Shown here: positions 53,920 through 64,000 of the stretch, piece after piece
How positions within the stretch are numbered: position 1 is the stretch's first letter
How the letters are laid out: each line of letters begins with the position of its first letter
Position numbers and translations under genes: made by a program
The notes under the pieces: generated by a model
Databases searched by the model: none
Told to the model about the DNA's origin: nothing
Seen by the model: the letters and a program-made list of their open reading frames with translations, nothing else
Assembly (NCBI GenBank): GCA_949987705.1
Contig: OX465281.1
Span: forward strand, 241,821,143 to 241,885,142
Direction: 5' to 3'
Length of the DNA: 64,000 bases
From: Thereva unica
Lineage: Eukaryota > Arthropoda > Insecta > Diptera > Therevidae

Positions 53920-55080
53920 ATGGGATAAACTGTTTGGGAAATTTCGTATACATATATACATACATACATAGGTAGATTTTATTAACATTTTTCGCCTCTA
54001 TTGTTTAAAACTTCCGTCAATAAATACACACATAAATATAAAAGGCAATATGAAAAAAATATGTGTATTCAAACAAAAGCCGTAAAACGTCGGATATTAT
54101 CAATTTTTTATTAATAATTTATATGACACATCCATTTCCTAATAAATTGCTTCTTTTCTGTGGCCCGAGGAGGGTTATCTCATATTTTGCTGTTTAGTCA
54201 TGGTTAATTTAATTAATTACTGTTTAGTATGAATAAAACCTTCGGATAAAAGTGCGTTATTTATTGACAAACACACTTTTAAACCAGTTTTTAATTAATA
54301 CCAACCAAAAAAAAACATACTTTTAACGATTCTCTCAAGATCCACCTGATTGACGGTTTAAGTTAAATTTAGATATTATAAGTTTATTATCAATTGTTTT
54401 TTGTTTTCTTTTTTTTCAAAATCTTTTAGAAATTTTTGGACAGGTGACAACTATAAAAAACCATGCAAAATCATATTGAAAAACATTTTTGCTAGCTTTT
54501 TAGGAAACACAATTTTTATTAGTTGCCACCGTTTTTCGGTTTTGTATTGTTATTGTACACAGGGTGTAGAAAAAAATTATTAAATATTTTTTACAGTGAT
54601 GGTTTTATGTAGTGCAGTTTTGAAAAGAGCCGTTTTTTGTCATTGGTACACTTTCAATGGGATGACTAATAGTATTGACTTACGAGATTACACAGCGTTG
54701 TCGAGGGAAGGATTCTTTTTGAAACACTCTATTGCGTATCAAATCGGCAGGAGGTAGTCGTTCCCAGTCAAACTAGTCGATCTTTTGTAATTTAAATTTG
54801 AAAGAAGTGCACTTTTTTAAATTTGAAAAAAGGATTTTTTAGAAAACACAAAATCGTGCGTAATCATATACAAGTTTTAACTGCTAATAACACTTTATTT
54901 TGAAAAAAAAAAAAATATATTTCTCCATAATTAACTAATCATCCTTCTACTTAAATAATTATTATTAGTTTTTAAAATCTTCGAGTGTCACTTGTTGTTT
55001 TTTAAGGCCCTTTCTCACGAAAACATAATGTACTTATTCCTTAAAACGTCACACCATGTGACAACTGTGGAATCTATTGA
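53920..55080. other. AT-rich DNA, no gene seen
   Basis: It holds further upstream words shared with gene 3 (AATAAATTGCTTCTTTT near 54140; TTTTAAACCAGTTTTT near 54280). No gene recognised. Confidence 0.45.
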
Positions 55081-55084
55081 TTTC

Positions 55085-55365
55085 ACTGAGACTATCTCTA
55101 TAGTACACAGCCAGAAGTGTCTAAGTGCAATTTTGACGATTTTGAGTTTATTGCATTTTTGTATTCAGTATTTTATTCTTAATCATTGATATAATTCTGA
55201 CTATAATAACTGAGCTGTGGCTGCTGAGTTATCCGACCGGCAAAAGTGCTTTTGTGAGCAATTCTGTATCTAAAAAAAATCTTTGAGGGCGATTTTCTCG
55301 AAACACATATTTTACACTTAAGCACTTCTGGCTGTCTACTGTAGATCTATGTCTCTCTAGATAAA
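55085..55365. repeat. Possible MITE with inverted ACAGCCAGAAGTG ends
   Basis: ACAGCCAGAAGTGTCTAAGTG (55107 on) and its inverse CTTAAGCACTTCTGGCTGT (55319-55337) lie in partly matching flanks. No clear duplication. Confidence 0.45.
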
Positions 55366-56625
55366 CTTCCGCAATCTTCGGCAAGCAAACTTCTGGGGGG
55401 AGGGGGTATCAATTTATATTTAGTTTTTACCGCCCTAGGAGTTGAAGAACGAATATCATCCTGGAGGTTAGTGGTTCGATTCCTAGCAACGTCAAATGGT
55501 GCTCCGTCTTTCCAATTGTCCTGTCTACATCATAAGAGTCCTTCTTTCTTGTCTTCCCATTTTACAACAAATAAGCGAGGAAGCCCTGTCCAATCATCGA
55601 AGTCAAAGTTCTGTCACGATAGTATTAGATGAGAAGCAGTCAGAACCAGACCCAGATGAGAACCAGTTCATTGGGCGCGTTTATGCTCAAGTTAATTTAA
55701 CTGAGTTTGGCAAGTTAACAACGGCATAAACAGCAAATTTTTTAACGCTGTTAGCTAACTTATTTCTGCTTTTTGACTTAGCTAAAATGCAGCACAGCTC
55801 AGTACTGTCAAAATGGATTGATGTTTGCTTATAAATTTTTATTGTAAGCATATAATTTAGAAGATATTCTTTTTATTATTAATTTTTTAACTTTTTGTTA
55901 CTTGTAAAATGAGAAATGTTATTATTTTTGCTTGTAATTAGTTGTAAAATGTGAATTATCAAATGGCCTGCTAGAAACGGTGCTAAGTTAACAGTGCTAG
56001 TTTAACAGAGTTAAAGTAACTCGGGGGTAAACGCGGCCATTCACTCCTCTCACTACTACCTTTCCGTCTAGAGTTTGATATCCGACATTGTCACCAATGA
56101 TACAAACATTGACAGTACAAAGCGGCTTACTTCTCTAGCCTTTCACATAAATTTCCCACCTCTACATCGAATCGCAATACATATCCAGAAGTGGGTGCAC
56201 ACCAGAACTAAAATTGTGTAAAACCCAGGATGCACTTTGTGTTTAAGACCGATTTTATCTGGCTACCACTTTGGATTGGCTGGTTCATATTTGAGAGCTG
56301 TAGTAGTCGATAACAATTGAAGAACCTCGGGGAAAAACCAACTTAGTCCAAAAAATAGCAAGGGTGGACATGTTTGTTTTTTCCCTCATTCCCATGCACT
56401 CAATTGGTTCTTCCCCGAACCTTTTATTATTGCCCGTTCATTTCGTCAGGACTACGTTGGTTTTTCCCCATAGTTAATACCTTGAATTGTAGTACACCTT
56501 AGCAGCTAATAGATGGAGCTGAATTCTCTGATTTTTGAAAAAGTGGACTAAGTTGGTTTTTCCCCAAGGGTCTTCAATTTATTATGAAGCATCGGGTTTT
56601 ATGGCGAGCTTATAAGAATGACAGA
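55366..56625. other. Intergenic DNA, no gene supported
   Basis: A B-box-like GTGGTTCGATTCCTAGC at 55469-55485 has no matching A box. A 77-codon frame (55496-55729) has no recognised domain. Confidence 0.4.
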
Positions 56626-56630
56626 CACAC

Positions 56631-56826
56631 TTGCCATTTTCTATGTCGGTCATAATTTATGTCATTATTTTTGTCGTGCCATAGAAGTTGTCATTTTAAT
56701 GACATCCATTAAACGCCGTGTTTACACGATGTCATAATAATGACAACTTTTATGACATGAATTTTTTCCCAATTTTTATGACAGAAATAATGACATAAAT
56801 GATGACCGGATAAACGAAAATGGCAA
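56631..56826. mobile_element. MITE of 196 bases
   Basis: The ends TTGCCATTTTC and GAAAATGGCAA are exact inverses. Inside, TTTATGTCATTATTT and related words repeat in inverted order over about 90 bases per arm. No target duplication could be fixed. Confidence 0.65.
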
Positions 56827-57680
56827 ATAATGACCTTCCTCATTCTTTTATGACCGATTGTCATAATTCAAGTCCTGTTGTGTTCTATGTTTTTCGCAAT
56901 AATTGCAAATCCAACAAAATAAACTTTTTTGAATATTTATTTGCAAAGGTGGTTGATTTAAACTGAATCAAACCAATTTCTTTGTTGAAGGATAATCCGA
57001 AAGTGTTAAAACCACCCTAAATCATCTGAAAATAAAACACACCACACGTTGGAAGTGAAAACTTTTATAGTCTGATGCCTAGTCGAAGGCGAAACGTGTT
57101 CTATGTTTCCGAAAGCGATTAATCCAAGCAAAATATTTAAATGTTTCAGACATATAGTTGGCTACAGCATGGCAACTTTGGATCAAGCTCCAGCAACAGA
57201 CAGCAGCGTAAAGTTCTACGGTGTGCGAGAATATGAAATGAATGTTGAAGGGGCGTCTGCATTGCAACATTGAAACTCAATCACTCACACTCCTCGTAGC
57301 TACTTTGCTTCGGACATCGTAGAATTGTACGCTGTCTTCTGTTGCTGGAGCTCGACCAAAAGTTGCCATGCTCTAGTTAGCTACAAGTGCCCAGAAAAGG
57401 ATGCGCGACAAAAATGCGCGTAACGCGAATTCTTAGTTTTTACACTAGACCAAAAATCAATCAATCGTGTCAATCGTGCCTAAAGAAGTTTTCACTTCAA
57501 AAATCGATTTAATGCGTATTGTCTGCCAAAAATATATAATTTTGATCCCTTAACTTAGGGGATTCATCCAAAATATCAAACCACCCTTGCAAAATACATA
57601 TCATAAGGTCAACAAATGTGTTGCTGGGAATCGCAGGCGTGAATATTTGTCAGTATCACTGACACACCATTATGAGGAAC
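56827..57680. other. AT-rich DNA, no gene seen
   Basis: No coding region or repeat boundary recognised. The 63-codon frame at 57079-57270 has no support. Confidence 0.4.
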
Positions 57681-57682
57681 TA

Positions 57683-58421
57683 CCCGACTAGAATTTCTTG
57701 GTTCGTTCCGGATGAGGTTAGCCTAATTTGATTGTTAGGCCCGAATGTTGAAACCTAATAAGGCCTAGAAGAAACGTGTAACGCTTTTCATTTATTACCG
57801 CCGAGCTAGAAAATCCTTATGAGGGCCATATCAGGCAAAAATGGATAGGGCCATATAATGCGTACCTATCGTTAATTATGTAAGGCGTACCCTAAAAAAG
57901 CCTCACGATATTTTCAATGGATAATAAGGGTGTACATTTATTTAAAATTAAGATAAAGAACAAAAATCGATTATTTGTATTTTTCTTCTATATTTATTAA
58001 CCTAGGTTAATTAGGCTAACCTCATCCGGACCGAACCAAGAAATTCTAGTCGGGAAGATTTTCCTGTTGTAAACCTAATCTCAGTATGCGTACAGAGTGC
58101 CTTATATTTTTTATACATGGGCCTCATAAGGAATTACTCAATAATACCTAACGGGGTAAACACCTTCTTTCCCAAATAAGGCCCTTGTAAGATTTCCCTA
58201 ATGAAAACCTAATCTTAGAGTGCATGCGGAGTGCCTCATGTATTTTGTATGAGGCCCTCGTAAGGTATTCATAAAACAAATTTAATTTTGGTATACCTTA
58301 TACAGCCCTATGAGGGCCTCATGAGGTGTTCATGAGGCAAGTCTAATCTGGTATACCTAACGTTTACCTCACGAGGCCCGTATATAACTTTAGGCATGCC
58401 TTACATTGAATTCTAGTCGGG
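57683..58421. mobile_element. TA-flanked MITE with a duplicated internal end
   Basis: The left end CCCGACTAGAATT and right end AATTCTAGTCGGG are exact inverses, with TA on both sides (57681-57682, 58422-58423). A third copy of the end lies inside at 58009-58054: it pairs with the left 46 bases at 45 of 46 positions. The right half (58055-58400) is a degenerate array with CCTCAT/GAGGCC words about every 65-70 bases. I infer a two-part composite or an element that recaptured its own end. Confidence 0.75.
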
Positions 58422-58429
58422 TAGGAATA

Positions 58430-59595
58430 AAAATACTTTGAATCTAAAGTACAATATTTATGAAATACAAACATTTTTCCTACAATAGTCCCCATCCACG
58501 CTTTTTTACATTTAAGTAAGTGGCAGCAGCAATTAAAACTTTACATTCAAAATTATTTTTTACTTTATGGTCTATTTTAAAATAAAAGCGTATTTTTGAG
58601 TTTGTTTTTTTAAATATTTATTTCTATTTATGCGATACGACGAGCTTAACCAAACCTCTGCTGGAAGGTTGGCATAGACCAGAACATAGGGATATGAAAT
58701 GATATGACATCGGCACCGATGGAAGGTGCACTGTCGAAATAGAATCCCGGTTGTAGATTCGAATAAGTAACTAAGTAACATTTAAATTCCAAGAAGGTGT
58801 CAGCTGGCTAAACTTATGATTTCAACAAGACACCAAATCAACTCAATGAGTCCATCCACTTTTTCTAGGCTAAATAATCTTTAAAAATTCTGGCATTGAT
58901 GATTATGATGATGGACAGATTGCTGCCATCGTGATGAAAGATTTAACAACCCCAGCATTGTTATATTCGGAATATTCGACCCGCATTTGGGGTATAGCAG
59001 TTATACAATACGAGCCGCCATCTTTCCATTAACTGTAATAAGATCAATCGCCAAGGTGTACATAAGTTTTTCAATTGATAAAGTGATTCACGGAAAGCAG
59101 GGATTAGCTAAAAGATGGTCAGGGCTCAGGAAAGACAACAATATGGAGAGCTCCTCCGAAACAAAAATTTGGGCAACTCCTTTTAATCAGTTCATGTCGC
59201 GGGGCCCCGTTTTGATGCCCCAGCTCGTATACCTAAAGTTTGATGGATATTTAGTTGACTATGGTGAAGGTTTTAGAGCCATCCTGCGGAGTTAAGATAG
59301 CTTATCAGTGTTATCCTGTACTATGAAGATCCTAGTGCACGTGGACCCCTATGAGCCGATGTTCAGTAATGATTGACTTAATTGTGGCAATATATCCTCG
59401 AAGTCTTAGAACGCGTATCGTTCTTCATTTATTGTAAGCAGACTAAGTCGTCTAGAGATAATGTAGATTTTTATTGCACTCCACTTTAACTTGCTAAAAC
59501 CAGCTGGTAGTCAAAAATAGTGTCGTTAAATAATGGCGTTGTTTTTGTGGTAGCTCAGTACGAACGACCCTACTTCACAAAAATGGTAAGGTGTT
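58430..59595. other. Intergenic DNA with one LINE tail scrap
   Basis: At 58655-58760 the + frame gives WKVGIDQNIGI, a stop, then NDMTSAPMEG, homologous to the RTE-like C-terminus at 2195-2345. The 102-codon frame at 58987-59295 is unrecognised. No other gene seen. Confidence 0.45.
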
Positions 59596-59597
59596 AT

Positions 59598-59992
59598 GGA
59601 ATGATATGGAACCAAGAGGAAGAGGTAAACCCCTTTGTACTGTCGATTATTCTATCTATAATACAATATCGAACAGCAAGCTTTAGCTAGAAGGTTAGCA
59701 GAGAGAAGAATGAAAGATCTGTCAAGGCCAACCAGCGGGTTTATTCTACCGGCTTCCATCCAATATTTCAACCACAAAACTCTGACTTCGGTGGACGAAT
59801 AGGAGACGGCTTCCACGTTTTTATGGGTGATGGCAGGGTAAAGATAGGGAATTGCTGGGTAGGGAGAGAATAAAAAAAGAAGATATAAAATCAGGGTGGA
59901 AAAATGAGCATAGCACTGCGTGGAATCGAACCACTCGCCTGAGATGGTAGCTGGGCGTCCTAATCCGAACTTACCCCTTAGGGTACTGAAGC
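59598..59992 (-). mobile_element. tRNA-derived SINE, divergent copy
   Basis: On the - strand the A box region TACCCTAAGGGGTAAG and the B box GGTTCGATTCC (plus-strand 59922-59932) lead a body ending CTGTTCGATATTGT...CGACAGTACAAAGGGG. This matches CTGTTCGACATTCT...GAACAGTACAAAGGGG of the SINE at 28.8 kb. The middle has diverged strongly, so this may be a subfamily. Confidence 0.65.
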
Positions 59993-60800
59993 CTTATCAA
60001 TGCTGACACCTGTGGGTGGTGGTCAAGGTAGTAACTGCTTAATACAATCATTGTGTGGATCTGTTCTTGCAAAGTAGTCATGCTCATACTTTTGTTGTAG
60101 TATTCTCTGTGGCCTTAAATGAAAGTTAATAATTAATGCGTAAGTCTTCTTTGACACATGATAAAAATCCCTCAAACTACGAAACACATGACGACATTAT
60201 CAACAAATGACGCGGAAATTGTGTTTTTTTTTTTTTTTTCAAAACAAACTTGTTCTGACTCACTCAAAAAAGTCATAAAAACTATGAAAGAATTTTTATT
60301 TTTGATTTCGATACACTCATGACTTCTATCAAAAAAATAATAATCTACCGCAGAAGGCCGGTGAGGTGCGGTGTAAAGATCTCCAGCCGCTTGTTTTCTC
60401 CTTTGGCGCCGTTTTAGCTTATAATATATTTAATTATTAACAAATACCATACATAAAAAATAAACACGTCCCAAAAACCGCAATGCCTAATGCAATTTCT
60501 AAAACCAGTTTTTGTTAATGGCCAAACTTGAATATATTTTCGTTTTTTTTAATTTAGTAGTTGCTACTATAATGATAATGATCACTTCGAAATAAGTCGA
60601 GTTTAAGATAATCTTTTATGAGTGCAAAGATATTTCTTAGTTGAAACCCAAAAATTATTTTAAATATTTCCAAAATCATTTTGCAGAATAATCATAAATT
60701 TTAAAACAAAAAAACCTGAATCAAATTTTATCCTTAGTAATTTCGTCTTGATGCAATAAACATAAATCATGGCGAAAATTTAAAACAAAAATTTCTCACT
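59993..60800. other. AT-rich spacer, no gene seen
   Basis: No coding region recognised. It leads into the 3' end of cuticle gene 5. Confidence 0.4.
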
Positions 60801-60808
60801 CGTTTGTA

Positions 60809-60814
60809 TTTATT
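60809..60814 (-). terminator. Poly(A) signal of cuticle gene 5
   Basis: AATAAA on the gene strand, about 108 bases after the stop, followed by ACAAACGAGTGAG (plus-strand CTCACTCGTTTGT), a diverged form of the 3' block of genes 2 and 3. Confidence 0.7.
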
Positions 60815-60921
60815 TGAAATAAAATAAAAAAGCGTTGAACAAAAATTTTAGCATAACTTAAAAAAAAGTGTTAAATAAAATTGATCCATTGTCGATCGTC
60901 CATCGATTGTCGCATCAATGT

Positions 60922-61302
60922 CTATGCGACTAGACCTGCTTGAATTTTGAGATCACCAGCAGCACCTAGCGCCCTTGATGCACCCACAATAGCAGCATCG
61001 ATGATGTTACCTTCTGGCTGGAAGCCGTTCACACCAGCTATATACGTGACTTCGACTACCTTACCATCAGGATCAACATATTTGTATGAGCCCCTTACAT
61101 CGAAGTGTTCGGTTTCAGTGTTCGGATCTTGTAAGAAACCAGCTTCAACTCTTGCCGTTTGATCGCTCGATTCAAAACTGTAATGATAGCCAATTGGTGT
61201 AATCTCGCTGTCTTCTTTTAGAATAGTTGCATCGGAGTCGGCTGGACGTCCTAAAACAGCTACAACAACACTAAGCAACACGATTACCAAAGCGAACTTC
61301 AT
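60922..61302 (-). CDS. RR-1 cuticle protein 5
   Basis: 126 residues from MKFALVIVLL. The frame is open 35 codons further upstream, but that part crosses the TATA box and initiator and is not expected to be translated. Signal peptide 1-18 (ends AVLG before RP), then ADSDATILKED. The RR-1 domain is at about 38-100: GYHYSFESSDQTARVEAG, HFDVRGSYKYVDPDGKVVEV (67-86), TYIAGVNGFQPEG (86-98). The tail IDAAIVGASRALGAAGDL is alanine-rich. It belongs with genes 3 and 4 (SDATI, SSDQT, YVDPDG, NGFQPEG). The YTADENGF motif of the others is changed to YIAGVNGF, losing the acidic pair, which could alter the domain surface. Confidence 0.94.
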   Translation of the reverse strand: MKFALVIVLLSVVVAVLGRPADSDATILKEDSEITPIGYHYSFESSDQTARVEAGFLQDPNTETEHFDVRGSYKYVDPDGKVVEVTYIAGVNGFQPEGNIIDAAIVGASRALGAAGDLKIQAGLVA

Positions 61303-61305
61303 TTT

Positions 61306-61347
61306 TGCTTCTGATACTGGCAATCTAATCCAACATCTACTTTTATA
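61306..61347 (-). promoter_or_regulatory. Core promoter of cuticle gene 5
   Basis: TATAAAA (plus-strand 61341-61347) lies 35 bases before the A in TATCAGAAG; the leader to the ATG at 61302 is about 10 bases. Confidence 0.75.
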
Positions 61348-61349
61348 GC

Positions 61350-62710
61350 TTTGGCACAAAATTCTTTTCCGTTTCCTTGCTGTATTCCTTTTTTGTAATC
61401 GTATCAATTTTTTGGTGATTATAGGATGGCAGGTTTTGTTGAAACTTTCAAACAGGAATCTGAATAGGTGAAAGTTCAGTTTAATATATCATAACTGGAT
61501 TGGAGGAGATAAACCGGTTCATTAAAAAGAAATTCGAAAGCTTATCGAAGTCCAAATAACTGTACAAGGATTTAGGTTGAGGTTGAAATGTCGAGCCAAT
61601 CACTTCTTTTGTATGACAAAACATAAATACGTCAATCTGCATTAAAATTCCTTGAAAATATTTGAAATCACACTAAACAACTAAAATGTCAAAACATTAA
61701 CCATTTTAAAATATTGTCATGAGCGACGTTTCACACGACATGACCTTTTATTCTATCAAAATAAAATAATACGAACATCAGTTGAAAAGTTCGCGGAGTA
61801 AGTTTGCCAAATAACTCATCGACACGTTGTATGGTTTAGTATGGACATGTTGAACTACATACTCGTACATAAAATCATAAGAACCGGTAGGTCCTGCGCT
61901 GTCGTACAAAACATAGTCCGCTGGAGATCGTATATTGGGTTATTATTGTACACACGGCATATAACGTGTAGATGACACTTTGAACCATTATTTCGAAAGC
62001 AAAATAACTATGAAATGTGCAGTTCAATGCGAATTCAATGCTACAACTAACGAAACCTGCAGCTACTATCAAAAACAATGAGCTTTATCACGTTGATCTG
62101 CAAAAAACACATCTATCAACATCCGACAAAGAATTCCTGAGCTACTTAAAAAAAATCATAATTAATTACCATCGAGGATTCCCAAAATTCAGGTAGAAAG
62201 TATTAGAACCAGATTGTTTTTTTACTGGATTAATAAAACCAGATTTCATTCTTCGATTCCAATATTTTACCAAAATGAAACAAAAAGTGACTAAAAACCA
62301 CTAAAATGACTAAATAAGTGGATCGGGCACACAATCGAAGCATCTATTGCTCGCAGTTGTCCCCTTGGTATACCAATAAGCGACTTTCGTAGTGCCTGGA
62401 AATATGTAACCAAGCCACTCTGTCCGTTGCAGCAGCATAACTCTGATACTCCTGGTAGAAGGATTGAATGTTCACTTAACTACCTGACTCTGCGAAAACA
62501 CATCAGTATGAAACCACAGAAGAATGAACATCCTATGGGCAATAACAACTTCATTCAAAATTCGATCTATTTAAATGAAAATTCAATAAAAATGGTAGAA
62601 GCATTCGATTGTTTTCATCAATTTTCTACCAATTTCAAATTGAACGAATTAAAAATATCTATCGATCCATCGCAACACAGATCAAGTTCCCGAAAGTACA
62701 CTCCAACTTA
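61350..62710. other. AT-rich DNA, no gene supported
   Basis: It holds the upstream region of gene 5, with the AAAGTTCAGTTTAAT word near 61463. A 96-codon frame (62427-62717) has no domain. Confidence 0.4.
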
Positions 62711-62713
62711 TCT

Positions 62714-62830
62714 GTGACCCCACCGTTTGCTCCAGGATCGATCCATTGAGCCACCATATGAATATAGCAGCCCTGACGAAATACTATGCTTTCATTTACC
62801 ATTGGTTCGTTAAAATGAACAGTGATGCCG
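62714..62830 (+). pseudogene. Jockey-like LINE C-terminal scrap
   Basis: The + frame ICDPTVCSRIDPLSHHMNIAA then LTKYYAF matches IGDSAICSSIDSLSHRRNVAA then LAKFYRF in the LINE at 20.9-24.5 kb. It ends where a second LINE scrap begins. Confidence 0.65.
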
Positions 62831-62859
62831 CTAAAAGATCTTTTAAATGCATTAGGAAT

Positions 62860-63320
62860 TTAGTTGTCGCAAAAATCAAGGAAGCCAAATGAAAATTTCC
62901 CTCGTTTTGGAAGCATGCTTCAATCATACCCCTTCTCAACTGCCTTCTTTTACCAGTCCCTCCAATTTTCGGTCTATCAATATTGTTTCATTTTTCAGCA
63001 GAGATCCTTGAAAAGCTAATAGCTACTACTGGCTTTCACAAACATCACTGCTCTCCTAAGTCACGACTGATAAAGCCCATTCAGAAACGGCAGCAGCAGT
63101 GGCAGCAAATTGTTCCTATTGGCTAATGGTGGTCATATGACAACAAAAGCAGCAGTAAAACTAAACTTGCTGCCGTTTTTGAATGGGCCTATACTCGACA
63201 AACATGACGTTTGCTGTCTATTGCTGCTTGACTTCACAAAAGCTTTCGACAGCGATAACTAGGTGGCTCTATTTCTTCAAATGCTTCACGACTGCATTCT
63301 TGGGCCACTTTTATTTCATC
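62860..63320 (+). pseudogene. CR1-like reverse transcriptase scrap with a MITE inside
   Basis: FPSFWKHASIIPL, FSAEILEKLIATTGF and, after the MITE at 63075-63188, LDKHDVCCLLLLDFTKAFDS and ILGPLLFHLF follow the order of a CR1/L2-type reverse transcriptase. There are deletions and the catalytic YADD is missing. It is cut at 63320 by the repeat that fills the window's end. Confidence 0.65.
63075..63188. mobile_element. Small MITE with GCCCATTCAGAAACGGCAGCA ends
   Basis: The left end GCCCATTCAGAAACGGCAGC and the right end are inverted over about 21 bases with one mismatch. About 114 bases long, it interrupts a reverse transcriptase scrap. The flanks suggest a TA or TAA duplication that I cannot fix exactly. 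Confidence 0.6.
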
Positions 63321-63322
63321 TT

Positions 63323-63439
63323 TTTAACTTCCCAGTATAGGAAGTTATTGTAATCGGTCCGAAAATCGAAATCGAAAATTTCAACGTATTTTCATCTTTC
63401 AAGGTCCCAGGAGCATTTTAAGCAAAAAATTGGGAGGAA

Positions 63440-63473
<34 letters not shown>

Positions 63474-64000
63474 ACGGATGTGGTCAGTTTTTCCTGCACG
63501 ATATCGCGCGAACCAAAACTGATATCGACTTCGTTGAGGTGTCGTTCGAAGCGTATTAACCGAAATATGATCTGAAAAGATTTTCATGAAATTCGGTCTA
63601 GCCGTTTTTTTTTGTTTAAGCGACGTAAGTGATTTTTTAACTTCCCAGTATAGGAAGTTATTGTAATCGGTCCGAAAATCGAAATCGAAATTTTCGACGT
63701 ATTTTCATCTTTCAAGGTCCCAGGAGCATTTTAAGCAAAAAATTGGGAGGAATTATGTGTGTGTGTGTGTGTGTGCGTACGTATGTGGTCATTTTTTCCT
63801 GCACGGTATCGCGAAAAAAGATATCGACTTCGTTGAGGTGTCGTTCGAAGCGTATTAACCGAAATATGATCTGAAAAGATTTTCATAAAATTCGGTCAAG
63901 CCGTTTTTTCGTTTAAGCAGCGTAAGTGATTTTTGTACCTGGACGATATCGCCCGAACCACGAAAGATATTGACTTACTTGAGGTGCCGTTCGAAGCGTA
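63323..64000. repeat. Tandem 313-base repeat with (GT)n, cut by the window end
   Basis: The unit starts AACTTCCCAGTATAGGAAGTT (63326 on) and recurs 313 bases later. Each unit holds ATTGTAATCGGTCCGAAA, a (GT)n run (63443-63470 and 63755-63775) and CGTTCGAAGCGTATTAACCG. The unit start is a palindrome (AACTTCC...GGAAGTT). A third partial copy of its second half begins near 63921. The class is unknown and the array continues past the window. Confidence 0.75.

Noticed and set aside
55469..55485. B-box-like GTGGTTCGATTCCTAGC
   Set aside because: No A box at the right distance upstream and no SINE body downstream.
61303..61407. 35-residue N-terminal extension of cuticle protein 5
   Set aside because: It would be translated through the TATA box and initiator; the MKF start gives a standard signal peptide.

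Overview
The window is insect nuclear DNA, most likely from a fly (Diptera) with a large, transposon-rich genome. The host genes indicate this: five intron-free RR-1 (CPR family, chitin-binding) cuticle protein genes and one secreted glycine-rich protein. So do the repeats: Ty3/Gypsy, R1-, Jockey-, CR1- and RTE-like retrotransposons, tRNA-derived SINEs, hAT-type elements and a Helitron fossil. The species is an inference (a black-soldier-fly-like genome would fit); no marker settles it.

Host genes. A glycine-rich secreted protein lies on the + strand at 457-828. All five cuticle genes are on the - strand, at 14.2, 25.4, 34.0, 53.2 and 60.9 kb, spaced 8-19 kb apart. Each encodes a signal peptide ending near ARP/GRP and one RR-1 type chitin-binding domain. 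Each has a TATAAAA box about 31-35 bases before a TCA initiator, most often inside TATCAGAAG, a leader of roughly 10-12 bases, and a poly(A) signal 90-125 bases after the stop. The third and fourth genes also share an identical 25-base block about 160-180 bases upstream, so they are recent paralogues.

Between the genes the DNA is nested mobile elements. 7105-11731 is a complete Gypsy-type LTR element with an intact 1348-residue gag-pol. 16.4-20.9 kb is an old CR1-like LINE split by a non-autonomous hAT (18209-19803) and by a fresh RTE-like fragment, followed by a nearly full-length but broken Jockey-like LINE (to 24489). 28.4-31.4 kb is a stack: an RTE-like LINE holds a truncated Jockey copy, which holds a TA-flanked MITE, which holds a SINE; a 1.2-kb hAT sits further along the same LINE. 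36.2-41.4 kb is an R1-like LINE split by a full-length RTE-like element (37253-40541) with a 13-base target duplication and one nonsense codon. 41.8-42.3 kb is a decayed Helitron Pif1-type helicase. The rest holds MITEs, dispersed repeats, LINE scraps and AT-rich DNA in which I see no genes.

The cuticle proteins are secreted by epidermis and bind chitin in the exoskeleton. The shared core promoter and 3' end imply coordinated transcription. The mobile elements explain the wide gene spacing, and their nesting gives a relative insertion history. No new enzymatic or defence system is visible. The most novel material is a set of small elements with exact target duplications and the modular sharing between a SINE and a LINE.
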